NCBI GenBank assembly: GCA_038496675.1
Contig: CM076652.1
Span: 6,446,508-6,510,507, forward strand
DNA: 64,000 bases
Reading direction: 5' to 3'
Source: Rachycentron canadum
Taxonomy: Eukaryota; Chordata; Actinopteri; Carangiformes; Rachycentridae
Positions within the stretch are counted from its first letter, which is position 1. Each line of letters begins with the position of its first letter. The position numbers were made by a program, and so were the translations under genes. Below the pieces are notes generated by a model. That model did no database searches. It saw nothing but the letters and a program-made list of their open reading frames with translations, and had not been told where the DNA came from. Below are positions 37,468-50,884 of the stretch, piece by piece.

Positions 37468-40400
37468 ATGAGCGGGGCCACGAGTTTCAAAAACTGCGGT
37501 TCCCTGCTGGTGACGGGAGCCAGCCGGGGCCTCGGGCTGCAGATCGTCGACAGTCTGGCGAGTGGAGGTTTCTCACCGGGCAAGATTATAGCCACGACCC
37601 GAAACCCCGGGAGCGCACAGGTAAACAACCCCCTAACTGCCCTGTTTACCTAACGGTCCTGTAGCCATAACGCAGAGCCTCCAGCCTCCTTATGACAGGG
37701 GATAAACCCAGGTCAGCACCACGCTGAGTCGACACATATACACGGAATAATGAAATAACGTGAAATTATAGCAACCGGCACCAGAATTCGCCCTCATTCA
37801 TGGAAATTACTGGATATTTGTGAATGAAAATTGATAACGTGATCTGCTCTTGACCCTCAGAAACTTAAGGAACTGGCAGACAAACACCCCAACATCCATA
37901 TAATTCCTATGGGTAAGACAGAGAAAAACAGTCTAAATGTTCTTGTTTGTGTATAAATATATATATATACATACATATAATATGTGTATTTATATTTTAG
38001 ATGTCAACTATTTTCATGTCATGTTTGGTCATTAACATTATTTTATGGCCTTTGAATGACATCAAGTAATTGCTTCCCTTTTTATTCACATTTGTTTGGT
38101 TTTGGTGTTTTGCGTTGTTGATATGTCTCTTTACCAGATGTCTTGAGCCAGGAGAGCATAGAGAAATGTGTGGAAGAGGTGGGCCAACTGGTACAAGATG
38201 AAGGTTTGAACTGTCTGATAAACAACGCAGGGATCAATGTGGTGGCCGACTTTCATTCTGTTACTGCAGAGAAGATGATAGAAAACTTCCACACCAATGC
38301 TGTGGCTCCCCTAATGATCACCAAGGTAATGTTTATGAATAGATCCTGTGGGCTTGGATGTAGTTGATCAACTAGATGGTGACAAAAAAGGTTTTATTCA
38401 GTTATTATTTATTTAGAAGGTCTTCAAATCTCGCTTCACCAGATAGTGACAAAACAAAAAGAAGGAACCACACTTCTGTTTCCTATAGTCAGCAGGAGCC
38501 GGACTGATGAGTAGTTTATTTCCTGAATGCTGCAATCTTAACAACAAGATGACCTTGATGGACTGAAGTAACAAAAACCCTTTAGCCCAAAGCACACTGC
38601 ATTTCATAAATATTAATTAAAAGTTGGCCTCAGAGTACGGTGTGAACTACAGAGAGAGAGATTCAGGTTCTGATCAAGAGCATGTCAGCAGGGCAGATGC
38701 CTGCTGACACACAGTTTGCTCCAATTGAAGAACAGTTAAGAAGGCCACACTGCAGCCCAAAGCTCTTCTGTAATAAAAAGTGGAGGTAAATGAGTCACAA
38801 AGAGCATGAACCTACCACACTACACCACCTGCTATGGTATTTAGAAAAATCAAAATTACTTTTGGTCTTTAGATTTGTATTTTTGTTTGGACAAAACAAG
38901 CAATTTGAAGATGTCACTTTAGGTTTTTAGATTTTTTTTTTTTTCTATTTTGTGACATTAAATGTCTAAGTAATTAACCGCTTAACAAGAAAATAATAGA
39001 CAGCAAAATCTATCAAGAAAACAATTGTTAAATGTAGACCTAACTCAGAGTTAGGTTCCCCGGAGAACTGAACACTCTTAAGGTCCATTTATTTTTCCAG
39101 AGATGTTTGATTGAGTTTCCTTGAGATATTCATAATTAGAGATGTTTTTTTTTTTCCATGATTGAATATAGTTTTTTTGTTGTTGTTTTATTTTGAATAT
39201 CAAAACAAAGCCAAGCAGAACAACCAAAAAAGATGAATACCCATTCCACCTACTCATAGTATATACAGTAGTATCCTAAAAGCCTGATGGCATGATATAC
39301 AGTGTTTGAACAGGAGAGCGTATTAGCATTTGTATCATTAATAGTATTGATAAAATGATGGCTCTGCTAAATATAATCAAACAAATCTTAGCAATCATCA
39401 ATAAGGCTTCATTTTAAAACTGTAATGTGGCCTGAAACATGGATGTATTTATTATTGTCTTTATTATTATCTACTGTGTATGGAAAATTCAGACCACTTC
39501 TCCTTAATGTGAATATTCTGCCACCAGAGGGCAACACTGACCTTATCTCTCTACACATTCAGTGTGATATGTGTTTCACCCTGACATGATAACACAAAAT
39601 GCAATGTTTTTTATATTCTGTGCTGTCCTTGTAAATGCTGTGTACCTGTATATTAACATTATATGTTGTTTATAGTGTAATATTATTCTTAAATTTATTA
39701 AATAAAAAATGTTTTCTCTAACTTAGCTAATTCTTAAAGCTGATTCTTAAAGCTCTGATGTAGTATCTGTTCCACCTTGACATTCAATGGTCTGATCATG
39801 AAAACCTTGTAGTTTTAAATCAATGTCAACTGTAATGTGTGTTGTATTTTTTTGTCCACCACTGCCAGGCCTTCCTGCCTCTGTTAAAGCAAGCTGCATC
39901 CAGAGGACAAGCAGAAGGCTCAGGGAGTATGAGCATCCAGAGGGCAGCGGTTATTAACATCACCTCCCTGCTGGGCTCTGTGGAGCTCAACTGGGGGGAG
40001 AGAGCGGACAACTTCAAGTGGTATCCCTACAGGACGTCCAAGGTACTGTCACCATGGAAAGGAAATTCATGTTTGATAGGTGAAGCCAATTAGTTACACG
40101 CTCCTCTTTAAGACACGTGAGGTTGGTTGGCTAAGCTTTGGTATGGCTGCAGAAAGGGAGCACAGACTGTTACTGATGGCTGTGAAGAGAATAATTATTT
40201 TGCAACAGATTTTAGGAAAATATCAGCTATGCCATTCAGTTTTCCTATTGATCATCTGCTGTGATATTGGGTTAGATTGTACCATAATGGTTTGATGTTG
40301 CATGATGAGTTGACTTTCTCGCCTTTTCAGAGTGCCCTAAACATGGTCACTCGATGTATGGCTGTAGACCTGGAGGCTGATGGGATTCTTTGTATGGCTA

Positions 40401-40858
40401 TACACCCAGGCTGGGTTCGCACTGACATGGGGGGGTCTCAGGTAAGGGCCTAGTCTGACTCACTCTGTTGCAGTCTTTCTGGGATGTTCATAAAGACCAA
40501 AAGCTGTACTTGAGTCGCATCAAAAACTGAGAATATTGATTCTATTAATAATTTTTTTTAAAGAACAAGAAAAACTGTCTAAAATGAATCCAACCAAAAC
40601 ATCAGCTTGTATCAGTTACATTGTGATGTCAATTTAGATTGTCCTTAACATCTTACAAGTATCCTGGGTGATATATAAACAAACCATTTGTAATTTCTCG
40701 AACACGTCAAGATAAAATATTGTTTTATGTTTATCTTTTTCCAGGCTCCTTTGAATATAGAGGAGAGCATTTCTTCTGTATTATTTGTGATCGGTGGACT
40801 GACTGAAAAGGATCACGGGTCATTTCTGAACTTTACAGGAGAGGTGTTGCCCTGGTAA
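37468..40858 (+). CDS. C-factor/sniffer-type short-chain dehydrogenase/reductase, complete, six exons
   Basis: Predicted NADP(H)-dependent carbonyl reductase of the classical SDR fold. Exons: 37468-37620, 37861-37912, 38138-38325, 39869-40042, 40331-40441, 40745-40858 (TAA); 792 nt, 263 aa, all borders in phase. Motifs in order: cofactor-binding TGASRGLG (residues 16-23), an Arg after the second strand (TTRNPG) that favours NADP, structural NNAG (97-100), catalytic Ser in INITSLLGS (about 164), catalytic YRTSK (Tyr185, Lys189), and PGWVRTDMGG after the active site. All catalytic residues are intact and the length suits the family. The closest type is the C-factor/sniffer branch, found in several copies in fish. 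The substrate is unknown. No signal peptide or membrane span is seen, so it is probably cytosolic. Poly(A) signal AATAAA at 41189-41194. Confidence 0.93.
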
Positions 40859-43800
40859 TCCTGATCATCACAGTGATGATTTGGATAATTATTAACTGCA
40901 ATGCCTTATGGCTATTTAGTCAGTGATGATCATCTTTTACTATGCAAAGATAAATGTAACATTGGTTCACAGTGTTTTTCCCTAATCAAGTTCTATCTGC
41001 TCAAAGAAATCTTATATACTTCACTGAAATATAACTTAATTATTGGAAAGCAACAGTGTTCAATTAGTTGTAGAGATTTAATGTATTCATCAGTAGATGG
41101 GTGGGCTATGCTGTGCGGCTTGTTTTATAGGCTACCTAATGTACAGTGTATACAGAATGCTTGGTGTGTCTAAGCTGTGTTCCAATGTAAATAAAATGTT
41201 ATTTTTCCCTGATCAGATTTACATTACCAAGCTTGAGTGTCATGGCCACAAAATTGCCTTCTTTAAAGATAAAATACGTTTCCCATGTTAAAACGTAAAA
41301 GATCTATTTTGTGTACATGTATTATCTCAAGCATCAGTGAATCACTGACTTTTGATATCAAACTGAACTGATCACTTACTCAGTGTTTTTACCAGTTATC
41401 CCCTGATTTGTTGGAATAAAGGATGATTGCACTAACAGCAATGAAGACAACTCCCATGATCCCACACCACTTCACATCACCAAATGTCATCTTTTCTTAA
41501 GCTTTTGATTGAGACATCGTCCAATTAGTCTTGCCTCAAACAAAATAAATTCATCCTTATTGAAATGATTCTCTGTCATCCAACTTTGTCATTTGCTATA
41601 AATCAAACTTCAAACAAAAACAGATGAACATTATTTTAAAGGTGTAAGTCATCAGAAATGAACGATTATGGTAAAAACTCAAATGTTTTGATGATTAAAA
41701 AATACTGCTGCAAGAATCTTACACTCTACCAAAAGGTTCTTAAATACTGGCTTCTGGTGTCTCAGCGTTGAATCTCGAGGTGCTGGTTATAGTCTAGGTT
41801 TCTCCATTCCCCTCTTTACCTCAGCAGTACATATATTCCAACCATGATAACTTATTAGCCAGATACTAAGGCCCTAAACTGTGGAATTCCCTCCTTAAAA
41901 ATCTCAAAACAGACCCATGTAACATTTATTAGATAAAGACTAACAGGAAATACACGAGGGAGCAGGGATGACTTGCAGTAAAGAGCCTGGGTTAAACCTG
42001 ACCTGCTGTAGTAAAGGCTCAGCACTGACTGTTATATCCTCTACCAGTGTGACCTGTGTATATCTTTGATCCTGTGCAATGTTCTGGTAACGTACTATAC
42101 AAATAAAGCTATGATTGTTATGAAGACTTTCTTCCTTGTAAGTTTTAGTGTCAACTTTGACCAAGAGCGAGAACCAGGAAGTTTCTCATAAATGTTTGTC
42201 TTCCTAATTCTTGAGGTGGCATGTTCAAGTCTTTTAATAAGTTAATCTTTCAGCCAGGTGAGTTGACATGATGCTGAAAGTGTTGAAAGCACATTCTTAG
42301 GTATGCTTCCTCTCTCCCATTGTGTACCCTGCTGTCAGCAGAAAGGCCTGCAAAACAATAGGTGATGACCCAGCAAGAGAATGAAAACAATGGAAAGCTT
42401 GTAAGACAAATGCCATTTAAAGTCATGATGGTGTCTTAGCTTCACTGAGACTGTTACAGGTGGAGGAGAATTGACTGTCTCCTGCCATTGTAAATTTATA
42501 ACACCAGTGCCCACAGCTGCTTTGGTTGCAGTTAAATGATAAATGTATCAAACCTCCATGCAAAGTATATCTAACAGTTAATGAACTAAACTTGTTGCAT
42601 ATATTAATTTCTTAAAGTGCAATGTTACCATGGTGTATAGCAGAGAAACATGACAGTTTAGGCAGGATTCAATGTGCAATTATCTGACATGTTTTAATTC
42701 CCTTTTTTCTGTGGAAGTACCTGAATACTTGGTATGCAAGTATCAAGAGAGGAATCTTTTGGAAGTAGAGAGCTGGAGAGCAGGTAATGTGAAGCTCCCT
42801 TAAATGTCACTCAAATCTAATCAAACCAGTTTGTACAGAGTTGTGTGCAGAAAGTCATATGCTGGGTGTGTGTAGAGAGAGGAGAAGAGGAGAGGAGAGG
42901 AGAGAGGGAGTTTGTGTGCAGACTGCCCAAAACAGCAGAACAGTTAGATGATAACGTGCTGTTTTGAATTTCTCTTGCAGCCAAGTTCTTTTGTGTGTGT
43001 AAAATTTTACAGAGCTCGCAGCCTGGATTTGTAGGGAAATGTGTGCACTCCCGAGGAGAAAGATGAGCTGAATTTCTCTTTCTTGCTACAGGTAAATGTT
43101 TATCTGTGTTTCATTTTATTATGTATTGGTTCACAATTCAAGTGGGAAGTGGAAAGAAGGCCTGCGCTCTAGTGAAGCAGATGTCTGTCTTAACAATTCT
43201 CCAATCTTTCAAAATAGGTTTGGAGCTCATTGACGTGACATTGTACAATAATTGACTTACTTCCTTTGTCTTAATGTGAATGCTTAGTAATTTTTATGTT
43301 GATTTTCATCTTTATGTTTTGCATGAAGTGTGAGCGTGCTATTTGACTTAACTGTTAGTGATAAGAGACAATAATGCATTTACAACTAAGCCACAGTTGT
43401 GCCAATTTTCTATATTCAAAGAACTACTCAAATAATAATCCTGTAAAGTCTGAATAGAAAAGAAGAAAAAGAGGAAAAGCCCAGTGAAAACCCTTTTAGT
43501 ATTTTAGCAGTGATCTTGCTCAGCAGTGTGCCTTAATGTTTTTGACTAAACACGTTTTTCTTTCTATCTATGTATGTGTTTGCATTACTACCACCCTCCT
43601 TGGTAGATCTGTTCTATTTGTGTTTAGTCTGCAATCGTGTATCGAGCATTGTGAAAAACATCTGCCAGCTTACCTTCTTGTGTTACTTACTTAGTCAGAA
43701 TAACTGTCACTTATTTTTGACATTTGTCCTGACAGCACTGTCTTAACATGTTTTACGGCTGTGTCGGGGCCACAAGCCCTATGGCTCCATGTTAATGCTT

Positions 43801-43924
43801 ACACTATAATTGCCACACACCCACTCACAGGGGAACAAGCAGATATAATTTATTGCTAAAGCTCCACTATGGTTGCTAGAGGGTCCATCAATCCACCCAA
43901 AAAACCATTGATCTTTTATTGCAG
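40859..43924. other. 3' UTR of SDR gene, spacer and upstream part of syt gene
   Basis: It contains the SDR 3' UTR with AATAAA at 41189-41194 and a second AATAAA near 42098-42104 that may end a decayed SINE/LINE tail. A purine-rich GGAGA run lies at about 42875-42908. A possible non-coding first exon of the synaptotagmin-like gene may end at 43091 (CTACAG followed by GTAAAT), but this could equally be a chance site. No other coding sequence was found. Confidence 0.45.
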
Positions 43925-43945
43925 ATCACATGGAGGTAGAGAGTC

Positions 43946-46900
43946 ATGGTCACTCTGATGGACTATCCAGCTCCTGTTAGGCTGCTTTCTGCTGCTGGAG
44001 ACCTGAAGATGCCGTTCTCAGACACGGTCAAATACTGCATCCTGGGTATCTCTGTCACTCTCCTTCTGCTGGCCCTGGGCATCTTGGTGTGGCAGGTTTT
44101 CAGATGCTGCACCCAGACACACAATACATACGAGCGACAAGATACAAGTAAGTAAGGATCATCTTACAGTGCCAAACAATACAGTATAGACTGATGCTTG
44201 TTGTCTGACCAATAAATTTGAATTTTACTCCAGTGAACAATGAGCAGCTGTACTCAGATGATAAGTCAAGAGCTACAGGAGAGTACTCAGGAGCTCCAAG
44301 TACTAAGGTAAGAATAGACAAGACTCATCCAAAACTGGAGTCCAAGTTTGACTGGTGTGGATAGACAAACATTAATTTCTTATTACATTTTCTTATGCAT
44401 CAGGTGGCTTAGAGTTCAAAGTAGCACCCCTAATAAACAATTACAATTAACCAGATTTGACAGATTCTCTTTCCAGTTTTGTGAAAAATGGAGCTAAGCC
44501 ACCTTTGGAATACATGAAGGACACTGCTGCCTCTCAGTTGATGCCCAGGAGACAGGAGACAGGAGACAGTGTCTGGATGTGTGTTTCAGGGCTGTGAATC
44601 TGAATTATGAAATGTGCTCTTCAGATAAAACCGGAGTCAAAGTAAAGGTTATGAATGCATTCAGCTGTGATGTAAAAATAACACTTTTTAATTGAATAAT
44701 TCAGCAGCTCAACATTAGCATGAGACATTGCAATGTATGCTGTTGAAATGTAATATGTTGGCACTAATCTCTTTACATGCATGGCTACTTTGTTATTGAG
44801 TTATGAATTGCTGGCATTTTTAAGTATGAAATAAGTACAACAGGACTCAAAACACCCTTTGCCATGGTATTTTAAAGGCTCTTTAACTTTTTGATTTTGA
44901 ACAATAACAAACCTGCAGATGACTATTTTATTAGCTATAGCAGAGTTATGGCATAGAACAAAGCAAGGATGTATTATTTTATGAGATGTATTATGGACTT
45001 TATATATGTCAAGTCAATTTTTATTTATATAATGCCAGGTCACAACAGAAGTTATCTCAAGGCACTTCCCAAATAGAGCAGGTGTGGACCTACTTGATAT
45101 AAAAGTATTTACAGATACCTAACAAGTCTCACCAAGAGCAATTACAGGATGATGTCAACTCCCATGGAAAATGCTGTAACTTGAGCTTTTTCCCTTCTTA
45201 GTTTTAGTTTGGAGGCATCTGCACTTTAGTGCATGTACATGTGCGTGTTAGTGTTTGTGAGTCCCTCCGCCACCTCTATAACCCCCAAAACACATGGCTT
45301 AGGTGAAAGCAACCCAGACCAAGACCAGAACTCAGGCCATAAGGATGACTGATACAAACCTGGGTCAGTCAGTAGACTGTCAAAGTATCCATAACATTTT
45401 TACTGGCTCTGTCACTGTCATTTATGCGATGGGGATAAGTTCAAGTCTGAATTTAATAGGTTCTTCCACGGCCCCTTTCCCACCATCAAGTTTAGGGCAA
45501 ATGAGTTATGTCCTTTTTCCCTAATTCCTCTGACAAACACATGTGGATATGATATGTGTTTATGCTCTCCAGATGGCGAATGTCAGCACTGAGGTCCACA
45601 GGTTGAGTCGTTGTCTGTCTCAGGAACCATTTCCGTCCTCAGAATTTAGTCAGGTAGAGGTAAACCTGGGAGAGCAGGCCAACATTAAAAAGGTAACAGA
45701 CATTACTGTATAATCTGTCTTTATAGGTTAATAGTTTTGAAAGGTCTACTGTATCTACAGATTATTTCCACAGAACTAGAATTATATATTTATATTATTT
45801 CATGGTAATCCACCCAGTAGTTGTATTATGATAGTAATGTTTTATTCTGAAGCTCCAATGTGAACCTCATGGAGGCGCTAGAGTCAGGGGATAGATATGT
45901 CCCAGATTTGCTTCACTGCAGAAATGTACGGATGTCCATGTAGCAATGTGGTGATACACAATCATTTGGTATACACTATACACTTGGTCACATCTGCAGA
46001 TATACATTAATACCATGCTGTACCCCAGCTCATACTTATACATGTCACTAAACATCATGAGGATTCATCATGAAAAACCAATTAATGAACTTGTCATGAT
46101 ATATTGAATGCTTTTTATTCTTGACTTTTGAGTTACTAAAGTACATTTTTAATGGAAATCTCCCTTTTAATCTTTTTATATTAAAGCAGAGAATAATCGC
46201 TGAAAGAAAATAAGCATTGAACATTTTCACAGCAATATAAAGGTTAGCGTTAAATACTTGACATATTCCCTGACACGTGTTCTTGTACCAGGTCGATGGG
46301 TCGCTACGTTTCTCTGTCTACTATGACCAGCTGCAGTCCCGTCTGGTGGTCACCGTTTTGCAGGTGGAGGGGCTTATGGAGGGCAGCCAGACATGCAGCC
46401 TCCAGCCATTTGTTAAGCTACGGCTCATGTGGGCAGAATCAGAGGGAGTGGAAGTGGAGAGCTATAAAGATGAGGAGGTAATGTTGTTTTTTATTAGTTA
46501 CTACAGTACATGTGTCACTTAACGAAATAAACATTCTGAAATCAAATAGTATCTTTTTCTTTTTATGCCTTTTAGACTCACCATTAAAATGACTGCATTA
46601 TTACATAAAGATTTTGCTTAAAGCAGCTTTAACAGACGTTATGACCCAATATCTGGTGTTGGACTTCGATTCTTCAACAATATGAACCTTGAGGCAGTGT
46701 CTCTGTACTCTATGAATGTGTTATGGATTACTGTTGTGATCCTTTTAGGGTGAAGAGATGCCTATCCTGTGGACAGTGTTGCAGGAGTGGCGGACTCGTA
46801 TTGTGAAAGGCAGCTGTAACCCTTTATTTGGAGATCAGTTCAGCTATATTCTGCAACAGGATAAAGATACGCTTCATCGCATCAACCTCAGGATGGAGGT

Positions 46901-48169
46901 CTTACACTTCGCATCTCTCATTCTCAACAGCTCTTAAATCTTAATCTTATTAACTTCTTAAATCAGTAAGACTGGGACACAGTGTGCACCTATTAACGTT
47001 TCTCATTTTAACTGCACCAACAATACACTCCCAAAGCTACAATGTATAAAACTACCTGCAGTTTACATTTTAGCCATTATACTGCAAGGTCATACTGTAA
47101 GTACAACAGTCACTGAACCCTTCAGAGAGTGGACTAATATTAATTGCTGAGAATTTGCAATGCAGTCATGAGACAAATATGTTTATATGTTTTCAACTGT
47201 ATGGTTCTGTAAGTAAATTGTCTGTTGTTGTGTGTGTGTGTACATTTTAGGTGAGGGACTTTGATAAATTCTCCAGACACACAGTGTTAGGAGAAGTGAG
47301 GGTTCCTCTAGGGCAGCTCAACATCTCCTACCCTCTGGAGCTACAAGAGGATCTGCAGATACCCCAGAAGGTACAATAAGACATTACATATATATTCTCT
47401 GAGGTGAATTAAGGAATGGGATTCTTGCACTTTTAATGAGAAATATAGTGTTAATAAAATAAAGTGCTCATAAGCCATCTGTTTCTTTTATGTTACGTTT
47501 TCAAAACATAGGAATTAGAACCAGGATGTTTTCGTCTTCCTTTTTAATGAAAAAATCTAAATGTTTGAATTGAAAAGAAAAGACTATTCTAAGCTGAAAC
47601 CAGAATTACAGTTCATATAACATACGTAGTTGTTTACCCTCTCTCTGTCTAAACAGGATCTTGTAGGAGAGGTGCTGCTGTCATTAAAGTTTCTTCCCAC
47701 TTCTCAGAGGCTAGAGATCGGTGTGCTAAAGGTCAAAACAGTCTTCAGTGACATATGCACAGATGCAGGTAGCAAACATCTTCTTAAAATTAAAGCCACC
47801 AGCTGTCATACAGATACAGTCAAATGTAATTGTACTAATTTGCCTTCCTTGTGTTGCATAGCCCTGTACGCCAGAATCAGCATCCAGTACAATCAGTGCA
47901 GGCTGAGGTACCAAAAGACCTCTCCAGTGGCCCGGTGCCTGGTGACTGTCTTCAATGAGGTGCTCATGTTCTCCCTGCAAGAGTTTCATCTGGAGCAGTG
48001 TAAAATTATGGTCTCAATCTATGAGACACGCATGACTAGGAAATCAACCAAACAACTGATAGGACAGTTGACTGTGGGGAAGGAAAAGGGTTCAGAAGAC
48101 AAGCACTGGAACTTGATGATGCGCTCAGTTCGCCAGCCAGTAGCAAAGTGGCATGCCCTACTGATCTGA
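43946..48169 (+). CDS. Synaptotagmin-like tandem C2 membrane protein, complete, eight exons
   Basis: Predicted vesicle-trafficking protein. Exons: 43946-44147, 44234-44307, 45573-45692, 46292-46477, 46749-46898, 47251-47370, 47657-47768, 47862-48169 (TGA); 1272 nt, 423 aa, phases consistent. A short N-terminus is followed by one membrane span (residues about 30-52), a Cys pair just after it (RCC, possible palmitoylation), a linker, C2A (about 133-284) and C2B (from 285). The C-terminal WHALL motif, near PVAKWHALLI, is a synaptotagmin hallmark. In C2A the loop-3 DFD is kept (residues 247-249) but the loop-1 aspartates are missing, and an acidic stretch (ESEGVEVESYKDEEGEE) is inserted. C2B has lost the loop aspartates. 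It is therefore probably calcium-independent. It may belong to one of the fish-enriched divergent members (syt18/syt19 type), but I cannot name it. The splice donor after exon 5 (GTCTTA) is weak. Poly(A) signal near 48679-48684. Confidence 0.9.
45010..45125. repeat. Short interspersed repeat in syt intron 2
   Basis: AAGTCAATTTTTATTTATATAATGCCAGGTCACAACAGAAGTTATCTCAAGGCACTT (read in pieces of this block) resembles a widespread fish repeat centred on CACAACAxAAGTTATCTCAAGG. The class is unknown. Confidence 0.55.
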
Positions 48170-49500
48170 GTTACAGCACTTGCACTTGTTGGATGTATTT
48201 TACTAGAAGCATGTGGTGTTTGTGCATCAGCTGTTTAGGGATCTGCACCTTCACAACTGAGGGTCAAACATGGATCCTTTCCCTCTTCACTCCACAGTGG
48301 TAAAAAGTTCTTCCTGCTCCAATCAGGACAGTGGAGTTGCTGATCAACTGAAAACTATTTATTTTATTTTTTTTTAGCGTCAAATCTCATCATTTTGAAA
48401 GGGCTGTCAAAAATTCTGATGAAGACTACTTTAGTGTTGCACTGCAAATAACTGTGTTGTTAGTGTATTATTTATCTTTAAGTTGTGCTGTTTTTTGCCT
48501 GCTTTACAAGGCACCGATTCCATGTTATTAAATGTTTTTAATCACAACACAATTGAGTAAATTGAGAAATTCACTGTGACTTTGCAAATTCCTTATATAC
48601 AAAAACCAAAGGGTTCATTTGAAATGGGTGTTGAAGTGGAGTGATCAGGGCATGACTCTTAAAACATCTTGAAAAGGAAATAAATTTCAACATAACCTGA
48701 CCAAGGACAAGTGGCCTTATTGTGAAAATGCAAAACACAACAAAACACAATTTTCAAGCTTATTGTTGTTGTATGTTAAATATATTTCAAAATATATTTA
48801 CTACACTCACACAGCTGCATATGTTAATAATGTCAATGATTTTAGTTGTAGGTTAAAGGGTGTTGTTGGTTATATATTTATTTCCTCCCCATTGTAGTTC
48901 TTTGCATTGGTTTTCACGATAGGCCTTTGCTGCCCCCTGTTGGTTTGTGAAAGCAGAAACTCTGTTCTGTTCTGTGTTAATGTTGAGCAGCCAATAACTA
49001 AAATTGGGGTTGGATGTAATGATGGTGATTTTTTTTTCATTTAGAAATCAATCTTTGGTTTAGTAAAATGTGACTTTATTACTAGTACATTATTCAAAAT
49101 GTTTAAAAATTTGAATTAAGTCAAAATTAATTCAATTTATAAGGAATGCTAAAAGAACAACTGATGCAAGGTTAGGTATGAATTATTATTTGCTTTACTT
49201 GACAGAATTGTATATTTTTATATTTTCTGATGATCAATTTTTGATCCCCTATTACATAATTCTATGCAAAATTGACTAATTTAAAATAAAAAAAATTAAG
49301 CACAATCAGTTGAAATGCAGAAATAAGGATTATATGTGAATGAAGACAACCTGCATCACTTCCACACTGTGAGTATGTTTTTGGATAATTTGCATCTAAA
49401 TACACACAAGTCAATACATTTCCAAATAACTGTGGTTAAATAAGATAAAATCACCGCAATATTAAGAGTTTATTTTTTGATGTTTTCCACCATTCAATGA
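48170..49500. other. syt 3' UTR and AT-rich spacer
   Basis: 3' UTR of the synaptotagmin-like gene with AATAAA at 48679-48684, then AT-rich sequence. No gene or clear repeat was recognised. Confidence 0.5.
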
Positions 49501-49529
49501 GAAATAGTCAGTATATTCCCCTGCGCCAC

Positions 49530-49830
49530 CAGTTGAGTGCGCATGCGCGACAGTCTGCGCTCAAACCGGAGCGGAGGAGGCTGCGGTCAAATCCTAAAGA
49601 GTGAAGTCAGACCTGTAATTTATTTATTTAGTTAATGCCAGTACATAGTATTCATATTTAAACACATTTTAAACTATTATTAGGGGCCACGCATCCACAT
49701 CCACATCTAAATCCACGCAGTTGTGACTAAGCTTTTCCTCAGACTCCGGCACCGGGTCCGACTTGCGTCGCCTTGACGGGCGGCGGTGTGGCGGGGGTCG
49801 GGGGGAGGCATGGACCAATGGTGCTTGCAG
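49530..49830. promoter_or_regulatory. Orphan CpG-rich promoter-like patch
   Basis: A palindromic NRF1-type site TGCGCATGCGCG lies at 49538-49549, followed by CpG-rich sequence around 49560-49585 and again at 49745-49812 (GCGTCGCC, GACGGGCGGCGG). The surroundings are strongly AT-rich. No protein-coding exon could be attached to it; the small ORF starting ATGGACCAATGG at 49810 ends within nine codons unless spliced at GTCTAG. Confidence 0.4.
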
Positions 49831-49894
49831 GTCTAGTTACAATTAATATTATTTTAGAAGCAACCAATGTAATTATTTTTTAATTTATTTCCAT

Positions 49895-50420
49895 TTTAGT
49901 GAGCTAACTAGCTAGGCGGAGTCACTAGCTTAACTTTAGCAACGTTTGCTACCACAGCTATCCAAGCGACTCAGCAGTTAAGTAGCAGTTACTGGATATA
50001 TTAACACACACACTTTAACACACACACACACACACAATGTTTGTTTTTGTGTTAAATTTGTAAGGACATTTTCTCATTTATGCTTAGCCGTGCAAACAAA
50101 GTGTGAGTGTTGGACCCATTAGCTAGCTAGGTGGAGTTAGCAGCTTAGCTAACCGCTACTTTAGCAATCCAGACTCTCCAGCAGTTAACCAGTAGACACT
50201 ATATATATTTAGCTATATATGTGTTTGTGTGCGTGTGTGCGTGCGCGCATGAATGACAAGTGACTTAAGCATTTGTGCTTAAGTGTGCTAACATGGTGTT
50301 AGACCAATTATCTAGCTGCCTAGCTAGGTTGTCTTAGTATCTTAACCTTAGAGATGTTTGCTACTTTAGCGATACGAACTATCCGGCAGTTAAGTAGCAT
50401 ATAATGTTAGCTGTGAGAGA
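49895..50420. repeat. Degenerate tandem repeat, about three units of 190-220 bp
   Basis: Each unit shows the same ordered landmarks: AGCTAGCTAGG-like, a TTAGC-rich stretch, GCTACTTTAGC/GCTACCACAGC, then a CCxGCAGTTAA segment (near 49972, 50170 and 50388), then a TA/CA-rich part. Units start at about 49900, 50119 and 50309. A CA run (50021-50036) and a TG/CG run (50220-50250) sit at equivalent places. Confidence 0.65.
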
Positions 50421-50884
50421 GAGAGAGAGACAGAGAAAACTGTAAGTAGAGTATGAGACCTATTAGCATCTAATTAGAAAACCCTTGCATTGAGGGTAAA
50501 AGATCATTTAAACATTGTTAGATAAATTAAACTTTATTGGTATATGTTATGTTATTATATGACATAAAGTATATTGTATACAGATATAACCCACAGATTA
50601 ATAATGGACAGACAGAAACAAATCAGTGTGGCTGTTTTAAACATGCCTTTCATGCTGCCTCTGTTGCATGTTTTTATTACCTACTCCAGGAGCTCAAGAA
50701 TTATTTTACCTCATTCAGAAAAAAGTGCAACTGACAAGGTAATATAGTCACATGCTAATGCTATAAAGTAATCTTGTTATTTAAAATGAATGGACTGTTA
50801 AGTCACTACTAGCTAGTTAGCTCGCAACTGGAACGATAAAGTGAGTAGATACCATGAGTTTCAAAAGATCATATAAAGTGTAGT

